Source of the DNA: Psychrobacillus sp. NEAU-3TGS
Lineage (GTDB): Bacteria; Bacillota; Bacilli; Bacillales_A; Planococcaceae
DNA length: 64,000 bases
Reading direction: 5' to 3'
Assembly: GCF_029955155.1 (NCBI RefSeq)
Contig: NZ_JAPNOZ010000004.1
Coordinates: 418,759 to 482,758, forward strand
In this document: positions 17,344 through 27,534 of the stretch, piece after piece
Layout: each line of letters begins with the position of its first letter
How positions within the stretch are numbered: position 1 is the stretch's first letter
Made by a program: the position numbers and the translations under genes
Notes under the pieces: generated by a model
What the model was told of the DNA's origin: nothing
Databases searched by the model: none
Seen by the model: only the letters and a program-made list of their open reading frames with translations

Positions 17344-17448
17344 TATGAACCTCCATTAAAGTGAAACTTCCATCATATCCTTCTATTATTGTAATAGTAA
17401 ATTTCAAAAAATGCGAATGGTAATCCTGACTAACTGAGGAGAAATGAC

Positions 17449-18377
17449 ATGAAAAGACAAATCATCGACACAATCGAACGCTATGACAAAATAATAATTC
17501 ACAGACATGTGAGACCAGACCCGGATGCTTATGGCTCTCAAATTGGACTGAAAGAGTTAATATCTCTGAACTATCCGAACAAAAAAGTACTAGCAACGGG
17601 AAAACATGAACATACTTTAGATTTTCTTGCTCGTCCTGACTCCGTGTTTGATGAGGATTTTAAAAATGCATTAATCATTGTTACAGATACAGCGAATACG
17701 GAAAGAATTGATGACAAACGTTATAAGCTGGGTAGCTATCTGATAAAAATCGATCATCATCAAATGATGATGCGTACGGAGATTTACTTTGGGTCGATAC
17801 AAATGCAAGCTCTGTAAGTGAATTGATCTGTGAGCTTTTCGAGGAAGCAAAAGACTATAAAAACTGGAAGATGGATGCGACTGTTGCAAGACTTTTATAT
17901 GCAGGGATTGTTGGGGATACTGGTCGATTCATGTTCCATAGTACAACAGAGCAAACGATGAAATTTGCAGGTCAATTAATTTCTTATGGGTTTGATCGCA
18001 CAGAACTATTTAATGGGATGTATGAAGTAGAAAGCAACCTGCTCCAGTTAAAAGGATATATATATGCAAACTTTGAAATGGATGACAACGGTGTTGGTCA
18101 TATGAAACTAACGCGGGAATTATTAAAAGAATATAATGTATCCGATTCAGAGGCTTCCTTATTAGTAAGTGTGTTAGCGGATGTCAAAGGCATGAAATAC
18201 TGGGTATTTTTCATAGAAGATACAGATACCATCCGAGTTCGCTTGCGATCTAAAGGTCCTGTCATTAATACAGTGGCGAAAAAATATGGTGGTGGCGGTC
18301 ATCCACTTGCTGCCGGGGCCTCTGTACAAACTTGGGAAGAAGCAGATTTGGTAATTGAAGATTTAAAAAAGCTGTAA
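17449..18377 (+). pseudogene. nrnA: nrnA, oligoribonuclease / pAp phosphatase, with a one-base frameshift
   Basis: NrnA is a DHH/DHHA1 phosphoesterase that degrades nanoRNA and removes the 3' phosphate of pAp. The first 105 residues (17449 to about 17761) include the metal motif DPDAYGSQ and the DHH box (residues 102-104). Just after DHH the frame is lost: reading IDHHQMMMR, where adding one C near 17761 restores IDHHPNDDAYGDLLWVDTNA and joins the second frame, which runs to 18377 and contains GGGGHPLAAGA of the DHHA1 domain. The repaired product would be about 309 residues, the family norm. It may be a base-call error or a real lesion. GAGGAGA precedes the ATG. dnaE follows after 15 bases. 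Confidence 0.85.
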
Positions 18378-18392
18378 ATTGAGGTGTGTTAT

Positions 18393-21300
18393 ATGGAAAC
18401 AGTATATCCACAAATTGTAACATCAGCGGATATGCTGAAAAGTACAATTCAATTGGAGCCACTTATAGAAAAGTTAAAAAGTAATCACGCAAAGGCAGTC
18501 GCCATTACAAATAGTACTTTGTATGGCATAATGCCTTTTTGGCATGCAATGAAAAATCAACAAATTCATCCGGTTATCGGACTATCAATCCATGTCCAAT
18601 TAGATGATAAAAGTGTTCCACTCGTACTGTATGCCGAAAATATGAAAGGCTATGAAAATCTGTTGAAAATTTCAAGCGGCTTAGAAACAAGGGAATTGAC
18701 GGAACTCCCTAAGAAATGGCTTGCAGCTTATAAAGAAGGTATCATTGCAGTTTATCGGGGAGATAAACAGTTTTCTGAAGATAGTTTAGGGGAGCTAAAA
18801 GACTTATTTAGAGATAATAATTTGTATGTTGGAATAGAACGAACGAATGGAATAAAGCAAGAGTTCGAAGACGAAATAATCAAAGCATCAAAACAATTCT
18901 CCACTAATATTACTGTTTTTCATATGAGTCGCTATCTACAAAAAGAAGATGCGTTTGCCTATGAAGTATTAAACGCTATGGATCAATCTTTAAAAATGTC
19001 TGATCGAAATCGATTAAAACCTCCGGAAGATTCCTATCATGTGTTGACAGAAAAAGAATGGGCGGAATGGTTCTCCGATGTACCTGAATGGCTTGAAAAT
19101 ACGAAAGCTATGCTAGAAAGATGTTGTGTTAATTTCGACAAAAAATCGCATATTATGCCGAAGTTTCCCTTATCTGAGCAGCAAAGTGCAAAAGATTATT
19201 TGCGAGCACTTTGCGAAGAAGGCTTAACCATTCGTTTAGGCGAAGTGACACAAAATTATAAAGACCGTCTACATTATGAACTTCAAATTATTAATGAGAT
19301 GAATTACGAGGATTATTTTTTAATCGTGCAAGACTTTATGAAATTTGCCAATAGAGCGGGTATTTTGACTGGTCCGGGTCGAGGATCTTCCGCAAGTTCA
19401 CTTGTCGCCTTTTCCCTTTTTATAACGGACGTGGACCCTCTTGTATATGGTCTTTTATTCGAACGATTTTTAAATCCTGAACGTATCACCATGCCCGATA
19501 TTGATATTGACTTTGCAGATTCAAGAAGAATGGAAGTTATTCGATATGTTGCCGAAAAATACGGAAAAAATTATGTTTCGCAAATTATTACATTTGGTAC
19601 ATTATCCGCAAAGTCAGTAGCGAGAGAAGTTGCGAGAATCTTTGGTTTTGAATCGTCTACATTAGAAGCTATTTCTTCTTTTATCCCAAATAAAAACGGC
19701 ATAACTTTAAAAGAAGCGTATGCACAATCACAAAAGTTACGTGAGTTTATACAAACAGAAGAAATACGAAAAAAGTGGTTTGAAGTTGCATTGGCGTTAG
19801 AAGGATTGCCTAGAAATGCCTCTACGCATGCCGCGGGGGTTGTACTATCACCGGTCCCATTAGTAGACGTAGTTCCTATTCAAATGGGGCATGACGATCT
19901 ATTTTTAACACAATGGCCGATGAAAGAAGTGGAACAGGCAGGCTTGTTAAAGATGGATTTTCTCGGGCTAAGAAACTTAACGATTATTGAACGAATTTTA
20001 AAGATTATCCATAAGAATAACCGTCAATCTTTCTCGCTGGATACTATTCCTTTCGATGATAAGCGTACCTTCCAGCTATTACAAAACGGCGATACGACGG
20101 GTGTCTTTCAACTAGAGTCGGAGGGTATGCGACAATCCTTAAAGCAAATCCAACCGACAAAGTTTGAAGACATTGTAGCAGTAAATGCTCTTTATAGACC
20201 AGGTCCAATGGAAAGTATTCCACTTTATGCGAAACGAAAACGAGGACAACTACCGGTGACATTTGAACATCCGGTTTTACAGCCGATTCTACAAGAAACA
20301 TATGGGATAATCGTCTATCAAGAACAAATAATGCAAATCGCATCCCAAATGGCAGGCTTTACTTTTGGAGAAGCCGATTTACTCCGTCGAGCAGTAAGTA
20401 AAAAAAATCGAGAAATCTTGCAAAAAGAAAGAACGCATTTTGTGCAAAAAGCAATTCAACTAGGTCATTCTGAACAGGCTTCTTCATCTGTATATGATCT
20501 GATTGTTCGCTTTGCAGATTATGGTTTTCCAAAAAGCCATGCGGTAGCATACAGCGTCATCTCCTATCAAATGGCTTTCTTAAAAGCACATTTTCCAGAA
20601 GCTTTTTATTGTGCGTTACTTAGCACAGCAACGGGCAATCAAGACAAGATTAATCAACTAGTAATGGAAATGAAGCAAAAAGGAATTCCTATACTACCGC
20701 CTTCTATTTTTAATAGCAGCAACTTTTTTACTGTGGAAAATGATGGAGTAAGATTCGGTTTGCAAGCGATTAGAGGTGTTTCACACGCATTTCTCCAAAA
20801 ATTATTACAACAAAGAAGGAATGGAACAAGGAAGTGGGAGGATCTTTTTGACCTTGCTGCTGATTTATCAGCGATTCATTTTACTAGAAAAAATATGGAG
20901 CCACTTATCAAAGCAGGTGCCCTCGATCATTTTCAAGAAGAGCGATCTACCCTACTGGCAACACTGGACGCAGCAGTAAAGTACGCAGAACTTGTTAGTC
21001 CTACGGAGGATACTGACTTATTTGAAGGAAATGCGACTCATTTTGGAAAGTCAAAGTATATTCGAACGGATGAATTGCCGCTTATGGTCAAACTTCAATT
21101 TGAAAAAGAAGTATTAGGTCAATATTTTTCAGAGCATCCTACAGTTTCAAAGAAAAAGCATATGACTCAACAAGTTATGAATATTTGGGATGTCGTCCAA
21201 GCTTCGAAAGATTGGAAAGTCACCATAGTTGGATTAATACAAGAAATAAAAAAAATTCGAACGAAAAAAGGCGAATCGATGGCTTTTGTCACGATACAGG

Positions 21301-21452
21301 ATGAAACGGGAAGTGTTTCTGTCACGCTATTTCCAGAGGATTATGCAAAGCATAATTCTTTGTTAGAAGAGCTAGCAATCATTGTAGTGGAGGGGAAATC
21401 GGAGCGTCGTAATGGTCGAACTCAAATAATAGGAAAAATAGTTTCAAGATAA
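18393..21452 (+). CDS. dnaE: DNA polymerase III alpha subunit DnaE
   Basis: DnaE extends RNA primers before hand-off to PolC in low-GC Gram-positives. The 1019-residue protein shows the C-family polymerase landmarks: GPGRGSSASS at 327, the catalytic Asp369 and Asp371 in MPDIDIDF, and the third Asp522 in KMDFLGLRNL, then a helix-hairpin-helix region and a C-terminal OB fold. The N-terminal PHP domain has lost its usual metal ligands: no HxH near the start, and HMSRYL at 177-182 where NDVHYL is typical. It is shorter than B. subtilis DnaE (about 1115). The ATG at 18393 follows GAGGTG. Close spacing suggests cotranscription with nrnA. Confidence 0.92.
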   Translation: METVYPQIVTSADMLKSTIQLEPLIEKLKSNHAKAVAITNSTLYGIMPFWHAMKNQQIHPVIGLSIHVQLDDKSVPLVLYAENMKGYENLLKISSGLETRELTELPKKWLAAYKEGIIAVYRGDKQFSEDSLGELKDLFRDNNLYVGIERTNGIKQEFEDEIIKASKQFSTNITVFHMSRYLQKEDAFAYEVLNAMDQSLKMSDRNRLKPPEDSYHVLTEKEWAEWFSDVPEWLENTKAMLERCCVNFDKKSHIMPKFPLSEQQSAKDYLRALCEEGLTIRLGEVTQNYKDRLHYELQIINEMNYEDYFLIVQDFMKFANRAGILTGPGRGSSASSLVAFSLFITDVDPLVYGLLFERFLNPERITMPDIDIDFADSRRMEVIRYVAEKYGKNYVSQIITFGTLSAKSVAREVARIFGFESSTLEAISSFIPNKNGITLKEAYAQSQKLREFIQTEEIRKKWFEVALALEGLPRNASTHAAGVVLSPVPLVDVVPIQMGHDDLFLTQWPMKEVEQAGLLKMDFLGLRNLTIIERILKIIHKNNRQSFSLDTIPFDDKRTFQLLQNGDTTGVFQLESEGMRQSLKQIQPTKFEDIVAVNALYRPGPMESIPLYAKRKRGQLPVTFEHPVLQPILQETYGIIVYQEQIMQIASQMAGFTFGEADLLRRAVSKKNREILQKERTHFVQKAIQLGHSEQASSSVYDLIVRFADYGFPKSHAVAYSVISYQMAFLKAHFPEAFYCALLSTATGNQDKINQLVMEMKQKGIPILPPSIFNSSNFFTVENDGVRFGLQAIRGVSHAFLQKLLQQRRNGTRKWEDLFDLAADLSAIHFTRKNMEPLIKAGALDHFQEERSTLLATLDAAVKYAELVSPTEDTDLFEGNATHFGKSKYIRTDELPLMVKLQFEKEVLGQYFSEHPTVSKKKHMTQQVMNIWDVVQASKDWKVTIVGLIQEIKKIRTKKGESMAFVTIQDETGSVSVTLFPEDYAKHNSLLEELAIIVVEGKSERRNGRTQIIGKIVSR

Positions 21453-21480
21453 ACTGTACATTCCTCGTACAGTTTTTTCT
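21451..21480 (+). terminator. Terminator after dnaE
   Basis: AAACTGTAC (21451-21459, overlapping the stop codon) pairs with GTACAGTTT (21467-21475), followed by Ts. Confidence 0.85.
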
Positions 21481-21508
21481 TTACGTGACTCTCATTTTTT
21501 TGTATGCT
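21480..21508 (+). promoter_or_regulatory. Promoter of the FadR-like gene and accDA
   Basis: TTTACG (21480-21485) and TATGCT (21503-21508) are 17 bases apart, placing the transcription start near 21515, immediately before the palindrome at 21519-21533. Hexamers are moderate matches to the sigma-A consensus. Confidence 0.5.
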
Positions 21509-21518
21509 ATTAACTATG

Positions 21519-21533
21519 AGTGGTCAGACCACT
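21519..21533. promoter_or_regulatory. Palindromic operator of FadR/GntR type
   Basis: AGTGGTCAGACCACT is a perfect 7-1-7 inverted repeat. Its core TGGTCAGACCA fits the FadR-subfamily pattern TNGTNNNACNA and is very close to the E. coli FadR core TGGTNNGACCA. It lies about 30 bases upstream of the regulator's start codon and just downstream of the predicted -10. Confidence 0.7.
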
Positions 21534-21561
21534 TTGTAATTAATGGAAGAGTGAGGCTTGA

Positions 21562-22206
21562 ATGATTCCAAATAATAACTCCAGGAAAATGTTTTTAGAA
21601 ATAGTTAAGCAACTAAGACAACTCATTCATGATGAAAATATTGCAGTTGGTGGAAAACTACCGTCTGAAAGAGAGCTTGCAGAAAGACTACAGGTTGGCC
21701 GATCCACTGTAAGGGAAGCGCTTAGAAGTTTAGAATTGCTTGGAATAATAGAAACAAGAAGAGGAGAAGGAACTTTTCTTTCTGATTTTCGCAAACATCA
21801 GTTAGTGGAATTATTATCTACTTTTATATTACAGGATGTTAAATCCAAAAAAGATGTTCATACTACGATGCAAGCATTAGAAAAAGACGCAATTCGTACA
21901 ATATGTATGACAGATGTACTTCATAAACAATCCATTTGGGATGCTTTCTTAGATAAATTACATGAGGAAGTACTTCAAGAAGATATTATTCGAGAAATTA
22001 TCATTATATCTAATAATCGACTAGCCTTGAAAATATGGTTTTTATTGAAACAGTTTGCTGATGAACCTTATCACAGTTTTATGAATGTAGAAGAGAAGAA
22101 AGCCTGGAAGCTACTTTTGACCAATTTAAAAGTTGGAAATGAGCAACAAGCAATATCCTATTACAATGAATGGAAATTGTTAACGAATAGGGGAGAAATA
22201 AAATGA
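21562..22206 (+). CDS. FadR-like GntR family regulator upstream of accDA
   Basis: A 214-residue transcription factor. The N-terminal winged helix (about 8-75) is a classic GntR domain: [26 protein letters not shown], here cited by its core [20 protein letters not shown], followed by the wing GEGTFL. The remaining 135 residues are helical and look like a shortened FadR-type C-terminal domain; the ligand is unknown. Its stop overlaps the accD start (ATGA), so it is cotranscribed and translationally coupled with accD-accA. The palindrome at 21519-21533 suggests autoregulation of the whole operon. In B. subtilis the malic enzyme gene ytsJ lies here instead. Role in controlling malonyl-CoA supply is inferred from context. 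Confidence 0.85.
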   Translation: MIPNNNSRKMFLEIVKQLRQLIHDENIAVGGKLPSERELAERLQVGRSTVREALRSLELLGIIETRRGEGTFLSDFRKHQLVELLSTFILQDVKSKKDVHTTMQALEKDAIRTICMTDVLHKQSIWDAFLDKLHEEVLQEDIIREIIIISNNRLALKIWFLLKQFADEPYHSFMNVEEKKAWKLLLTNLKVGNEQQAISYYNEWKLLTNRGEIK

Positions 22207-23072
22207 TTCGAGATATATTTAGAAAAAACCAAAAAAAGAAATATGCAACAATACCAACTGAAAAAGCGAAAAATGATGTGCCGGAAGGAATTATGATGAA
22301 ATGTCCGGAATGTAGAAAAAATGTCTTCACTAAGGACTTGATGAAAAATTTAAAAGTCTGCCCTACTTGTGACCATCATATGAAAATGACTGCACATGAA
22401 CGAGTAGAAATCTTTTTAGACGAAAACACATTTGAATCAATGGACGACCATTTAGAAACAGTAAATCCATTAAATTTTCCAAGCTATACAGAAAAAATTA
22501 AATCGGATGCAAAAAAAACTGGTATAAATGAAGCCGTCCTTACTGGTGTGGGTCAATTAGAAGGACAAAAAGTAGTTGTAGCAATTATGGATTCCCATTT
22601 CAGAATGGGTTCTATGGGATCTGTTGTTGGAGAGAAAATTACGAGAGCTATTGAAAAAGCAACGGAGCTTCAAGTTCCATTTATTATTTTCACTGCAAGC
22701 GGTGGGGCTAGAATGCAAGAAGGTGTTCTATCTTTAATGCAAATGGCGAAAACTTCCGTAGCGTTAAGAAGACATAGTGATCACGGTCTTTTATATATTT
22801 CCATCTTAACGCATCCAACTACAGGCGGTGTTTCTGCAAGCTTTGCTTCAGTAGGTGATATTAATATTGCAGAACCAAAAGCATTGATAGGATTTGCTGG
22901 TCGTCGAGTAATTGAACAAACAGTGCGTGAAAAACTTCCGGAAGATTTTCAAACAGCAGAATTTTTAATGGAGCATGGCCAGTTGGATGCAGTAATTCAT
23001 CGAAAAGATATGCGTGAAAAAGTGACAACACTGGTCCAAATGCATATGAGTAAGGAGGTTTCTACATGGTAA
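22203..23072 (+). CDS. accD: Acetyl-CoA carboxylase carboxyltransferase subunit beta
   Basis: AccD forms, with AccA, the carboxyltransferase half of acetyl-CoA carboxylase, which makes malonyl-CoA for fatty acid synthesis. The 289-residue protein has the zinc ribbon Cys34, Cys37, Cys53 and Cys56 (CPEC...CPTC) and the crotonase-like carboxyltransferase fold with SGGARMQEG and [11 protein letters not shown]. The ATG overlaps the regulator's stop, with GGGGAG upstream. It overlaps accA by seven bases, so both subunits are translationally coupled. Confidence 0.95.
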   Translation: MIRDIFRKNQKKKYATIPTEKAKNDVPEGIMMKCPECRKNVFTKDLMKNLKVCPTCDHHMKMTAHERVEIFLDENTFESMDDHLETVNPLNFPSYTEKIKSDAKKTGINEAVLTGVGQLEGQKVVVAIMDSHFRMGSMGSVVGEKITRAIEKATELQVPFIIFTASGGARMQEGVLSLMQMAKTSVALRRHSDHGLLYISILTHPTTGGVSASFASVGDINIAEPKALIGFAGRRVIEQTVREKLPEDFQTAEFLMEHGQLDAVIHRKDMREKVTTLVQMHMSKEVSTW

Positions 23073-24019
23073 AAACATTGCCCTTTGAAGAACCAGTTGT
23101 TCAGCTTAAAGCTAAAATAGAAGAGTTAAAAGAGTATACTGTAACTGCAGACGTGGATATGACTGCAGAAATAGAAAATCTAGAAAAAAGATTACAAAGA
23201 TTAGAAAAAGAAATCTATGAAAACATGGAGCCATGGGATCGTGTGCAGGTTGCTCGTCATCCTAGCCGTCCGACTACAAGAGATTATATTCAATTATTAT
23301 TCACGGATTTCATCGAGCTACATGGCGACCGTCTGTACGGAGATGATGCAGCAATCATAGGTGGAATTGCATTGTTCGATGGTAAACCTATTACGATTAT
23401 TGGTCATCAACGTGGAGCTGATACAAAAGAAAATATTAAACGTAATTTCGGAATGCCACATCCGGAAGGCTATCGAAAAGCATTGCGTTTAATGAAACAA
23501 GCTGAAAAATTCAATCGCCCGATTATTTGTTTTATTGATACAAAAGGGGCTTATCCAGGTAAAGCAGCAGAAGAGCGTGGACAAAGTGAAGCGATTGCTA
23601 GAAATTTAGTAGAAATGGCTGGTTTAAAAGTACCGGTTATTAGTGTTGTCATTGGAGAAGGTGGAAGTGGTGGTGCGCTTGCACTTGGCGTTGCAAACCA
23701 TATTCACATGCTGGAAAACTCCACTTATTCGGTTATTTCTCCAGAAGGTGCAGCATCGATTTTATGGAAAGATGCATCACTTGCTAAACAAGCGGCAGAA
23801 GCGATGAAAATAACTGCACCTGATTTGAAAAAGATGAATATCATTGATGGAGTTATTCGCGAAGTATATGGCGGTGCTCATAGAGATTCAGAGGCACAAG
23901 CAACGTATATGAAAGAAGTTCTTCTCAACTCTTTACGTGAGCTTTCCAAGCTTTCTGCTGAACAATTAATCGATGAGCGTTATAATAAGTTCAAACATAT
24001 TGGGGAATTCACCGAGTAA
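23066..24019 (+). CDS. accA: Acetyl-CoA carboxylase carboxyltransferase subunit alpha
   Basis: AccA is the partner of AccD in the cytoplasmic carboxyltransferase. The 317-residue protein has the N-terminal coiled segment ([20 protein letters not shown]), the [10 protein letters not shown] region and the oxyanion-hole glycines in [14 protein letters not shown]. Start ATG at 23066 lies inside the end of accD, after TAAGGAGG. It closes the fadR-like/accD/accA operon, as a strong terminator follows before pfkA. Confidence 0.95.
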   Translation: MVKTLPFEEPVVQLKAKIEELKEYTVTADVDMTAEIENLEKRLQRLEKEIYENMEPWDRVQVARHPSRPTTRDYIQLLFTDFIELHGDRLYGDDAAIIGGIALFDGKPITIIGHQRGADTKENIKRNFGMPHPEGYRKALRLMKQAEKFNRPIICFIDTKGAYPGKAAEERGQSEAIARNLVEMAGLKVPVISVVIGEGGSGGALALGVANHIHMLENSTYSVISPEGAASILWKDASLAKQAAEAMKITAPDLKKMNIIDGVIREVYGGAHRDSEAQATYMKEVLLNSLRELSKLSAEQLIDERYNKFKHIGEFTE

Positions 24020-24050
24020 AAAAATGCGTCTATAGTGACGCATTTTTTTT
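24017..24050 (+). terminator. Terminator after accA
   Basis: AAAAAATGCGTC pairs with GACGCATTTTTT around TATAGT and runs into eight Ts. Confidence 0.9.
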
Positions 24051-24087
24051 GACTCCATTCATGATAAGATGAAATTAATAAATATAA

Positions 24088-25065
<978 letters not shown>

Positions 25066-25105
25066 GACCAGATAATAATTCTTTTACATAGAAAGGATTT
25101 GGACA

Positions 25106-26866
25106 ATGAGAAAAACAAAAATAGTTTGTACAATAGGGCCTGCAAGTGAATCAGAGGAAAAGTTAGAAAAATTAATCGAGGCAGGGATGAACGTAGCTAG
25201 ATTAAATTTTTCACATGGAAGCCATGAAGAACATGCTGCAAGGATTAAAACAATTAGAAAAGTGTCCAAAAAAGTAGGGAAAATTGTAGGGATTTTATTG
25301 GATACGAAAGGGCCAGAAATTCGTACACATAAAATGGAAAATGACGCAATTGAGCTTGAGTCTGGTCAAACAATTGATATTTCTATGACAGAAGTTTTAG
25401 GAAATACGGAACGTTTTTCTATTTCATATGAAAAACTAATAGAAGATGTACAAGAAGGTTCAATTATTTTATTAGACGATGGCTTAATCGAGTTAATCGT
25501 TACGAATATTAATATGTCAGATGGCATTATTTCTACGTATGTTCAAAATGCTGGAACATTAAAAAACAATAAAGGTGTAAATGTACCTGGAGTTTCTGTA
25601 CAATTGCCGGGAATTACAGAGAAAGATGCAAAAGATATACTATTTGGAATAGAGCAAGATGTAGATTTCATCGCCGCATCTTTTGTACGTCGAGCTAAAG
25701 ATGTACTCGAAATTAGAGAGTTACTTGAAAATAATAAAGGCTCTCATATTCAAATCATCCCGAAAATCGAAAACCAAGAAGGTGTCGATAACATTGATGA
25801 AATTATTCAAGTTTCAGACGGTTTAATGGTTGCAAGGGGAGATCTTGGTGTAGAAATTCCAGCAGAAGAGGTTCCTTTAGTACAAAAAAGCCTTATTCAA
25901 AAATGTAATGAAGCCGGAAAACCAGTTATTACAGCAACCCAAATGCTAGATTCTATGCAACGTAACCCAAGACCAACTCGTGCAGAAGCTAGTGATGTTG
26001 CAAATGCTATTTTAGATGGAACAGATGCTATTATGCTATCAGGTGAAACTGCAGCAGGTACCTACCCTGTTGAAGCTGTTCAAACAATGGATAAAATCGC
26101 TAAAAGAACAGAAAACGCAATCGATTATCGTGGACATGTATCCAAGCTAAGTAAAGCGCGTGACGTGAATTTAACGGATGCCATTGGGCAAGCTGTCGCA
26201 CATACTGCGATAAACTTAAAAGTAAAAGCAGTAATTGCACCTACAGAGAGCGGTCATACGGCTAAAATGATTGCTAAGTTTAGACCAGGAGTTCCAATCA
26301 TTGCAGTGACGTCTTCTGATTTACCATCTAGAAACCTAACCCTCGTATGGGGTGTTTACCCAATTGTTGGGAAAAAAGCTTATTCAACAGATGAAGTGCT
26401 AGAAACAGCAATTGAAGAAAGTATCGCCCATCAGTATGTAAACCATGGGGAGCTTGTTGTAATTACTGCAGGAGTTCCAGTTGGTGAAGCGGGTACAACA
26501 AACTTGATGAAAGTTCATGTAATTGGTGACAAAGTTGCTAAAGGGCAAGGAATTGGGAAATCCTCAGCACATGGAAAAGCCATTGTAGTAAATAATGCAA
26601 GTGAGTTGGCAGGACAGGACACTACAAATAGTATTATTGTTACGATTGGTTCTGATCGTGATATGGTTCCAAGCATTGAAAATTGTAAAGGGCTTATTAC
26701 AGAAGAAGGCGGATTGACTAGTCATGCAGCAGTTGTTGGGCTAAGCTTAGGAATTCCGGTCATCGTTGGTGTTGAAAATGCCACCAAATTAATAAAAGAT
26801 GGTCAAGAATTAACAATAGATGCTATTAGTGGGGCTATTTATAACGGTCACGCAAGCATTATTTAA
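25106..26866 (+). CDS. pyk: Pyruvate kinase with C-terminal PEP-utilizer domain
   Basis: Pyk transfers phosphate from phosphoenolpyruvate to ADP. The 586-residue protein has the barrel with [19 protein letters not shown], the lysine segment IPKIENQEG and [10 protein letters not shown], followed by the allosteric domain and then an extra C-terminal domain (about 480-586) related to the PEP synthase phosphohistidine domain, with [11 protein letters not shown] containing its His. That extra domain is characteristic of Bacillales Pyk. AGAAAGGAT precedes the ATG. A hairpin terminator follows. Confidence 0.96.
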   Translation: MRKTKIVCTIGPASESEEKLEKLIEAGMNVARLNFSHGSHEEHAARIKTIRKVSKKVGKIVGILLDTKGPEIRTHKMENDAIELESGQTIDISMTEVLGNTERFSISYEKLIEDVQEGSIILLDDGLIELIVTNINMSDGIISTYVQNAGTLKNNKGVNVPGVSVQLPGITEKDAKDILFGIEQDVDFIAASFVRRAKDVLEIRELLENNKGSHIQIIPKIENQEGVDNIDEIIQVSDGLMVARGDLGVEIPAEEVPLVQKSLIQKCNEAGKPVITATQMLDSMQRNPRPTRAEASDVANAILDGTDAIMLSGETAAGTYPVEAVQTMDKIAKRTENAIDYRGHVSKLSKARDVNLTDAIGQAVAHTAINLKVKAVIAPTESGHTAKMIAKFRPGVPIIAVTSSDLPSRNLTLVWGVYPIVGKKAYSTDEVLETAIEESIAHQYVNHGELVVITAGVPVGEAGTTNLMKVHVIGDKVAKGQGIGKSSAHGKAIVVNNASELAGQDTTNSIIVTIGSDRDMVPSIENCKGLITEEGGLTSHAAVVGLSLGIPVIVGVENATKLIKDGQELTIDAISGAIYNGHASII

Positions 26867-26868
26867 AA

Positions 26869-26904
26869 AATTGCCTCACCATTTAAGGTGGGGCAATTAT
26901 TCTA
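26869..26904 (+). terminator. Terminator after pyk
   Basis: AATTGCCTCACC (26869-26880) pairs with GGTGGGGCAATT (26887-26898) with one mismatch; the T tract is short (ATTCT). Confidence 0.7.
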
Positions 26905-26909
26905 GGAGA

Positions 26910-27125
26910 TCTAGCTCCAGCGCCTTACCCCTCGGGTTCAAATGTGAAAAAGCTGCTCCTGCGCACAGCTCGTCGCAAACAAAATCGCTTGTGGTGGCTG
27001 AGGAGCTGCCTCCTTGGCCCGCACGATGCGGGTTATGTCTGCTATGCCACAGGATGTGGCGTACTTTGCAGACCCACCACGTCCCCATTTGCCTGTCGGG
27101 GCAGACATAGGAGCTTGCGCTTTTC
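26910..27125 (-). repeat. Dispersed repeat family 2, copy 1
   Basis: This gene-free GC-rich stretch runs from TCTAGCTCCAGCGCC to GAGCTTGCGCTTTTC. A related copy lies in the opposite orientation at 50583-50831, starting GAAAAGCGCAAGCGCC and ending GGAGCTAGA. Shared internal motifs include GGGCAGACATA, CACATCCTGTGGCA, CCCGCACGATGCGGG and AGCTGCTCCTGCGC-like sequence. The copies differ by small insertions. Open frames on both strands inside it have no ribosome sites and are treated as chance. It lies just upstream of fxsA. Confidence 0.8.
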
Positions 27126-27141
27126 ATAGGAAGGTGAATGT

Positions 27142-27534
27142 ATGAAATGGATTATAGGCTTAATCATAGTTATCCCAGCAATAGAGTTATATATATTGTT
27201 GCTATCTGGTAAAACAATTGGAGCAGGATATACATTACTCTTGATCTTAGCAAGTGGAATAATTGGTGCATATTTTGCAAAGAGACAAGGAATGAGAGCC
27301 TTTCGAGAAGTCTCGGACAATATCAAAAATGGTCAAGCACCAGGAGAGGTTGCTATAAATGGAATTTTCATCTTTATTGGTTCTATCTTAGTAATACTTC
27401 CTGGTTTTATTTCGGATCTTCTTGGGTTTATGTTGTTATTTTCTCCTACAAGAAACCTATTTAAACCGCTACTCTATCGCTGGATTCGTAAAAAGATGAA
27501 AAATGGTCAAGTTATTGTGATGAAGTCTTCGTAA
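27142..27534 (+). CDS. fxsA: FxsA family membrane protein
   Basis: A 130-residue membrane protein with the FxsA fold: an N-terminal helix IIVIPAIELYILLL with the conserved Glu, a second hydrophobic stretch followed by FAKRQG, and a C-terminal hydrophobic region GSILVILPGFISDLLGFML ending near FSPTRNLF. E. coli FxsA is known for suppressing F-plasmid exclusion of phage T7; the normal role is unknown. AGGAAGGTGA precedes the ATG. The last 23 bases overlap the 3' end of ytvI on the other strand. In B. subtilis the homologue (ytzA) lies in the same place. Confidence 0.88.
   Translation: MKWIIGLIIVIPAIELYILLLSGKTIGAGYTLLLILASGIIGAYFAKRQGMRAFREVSDNIKNGQAPGEVAINGIFIFIGSILVILPGFISDLLGFMLLFSPTRNLFKPLLYRWIRKKMKNGQVIVMKSS

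Noticed and set aside
26820..27129. Several overlapping frames on both strands after pyk and after thrS (50337-50862)
   Set aside because: They lie in the family-2 repeat and reflect its GC content; no family motif or ribosome site is seen.
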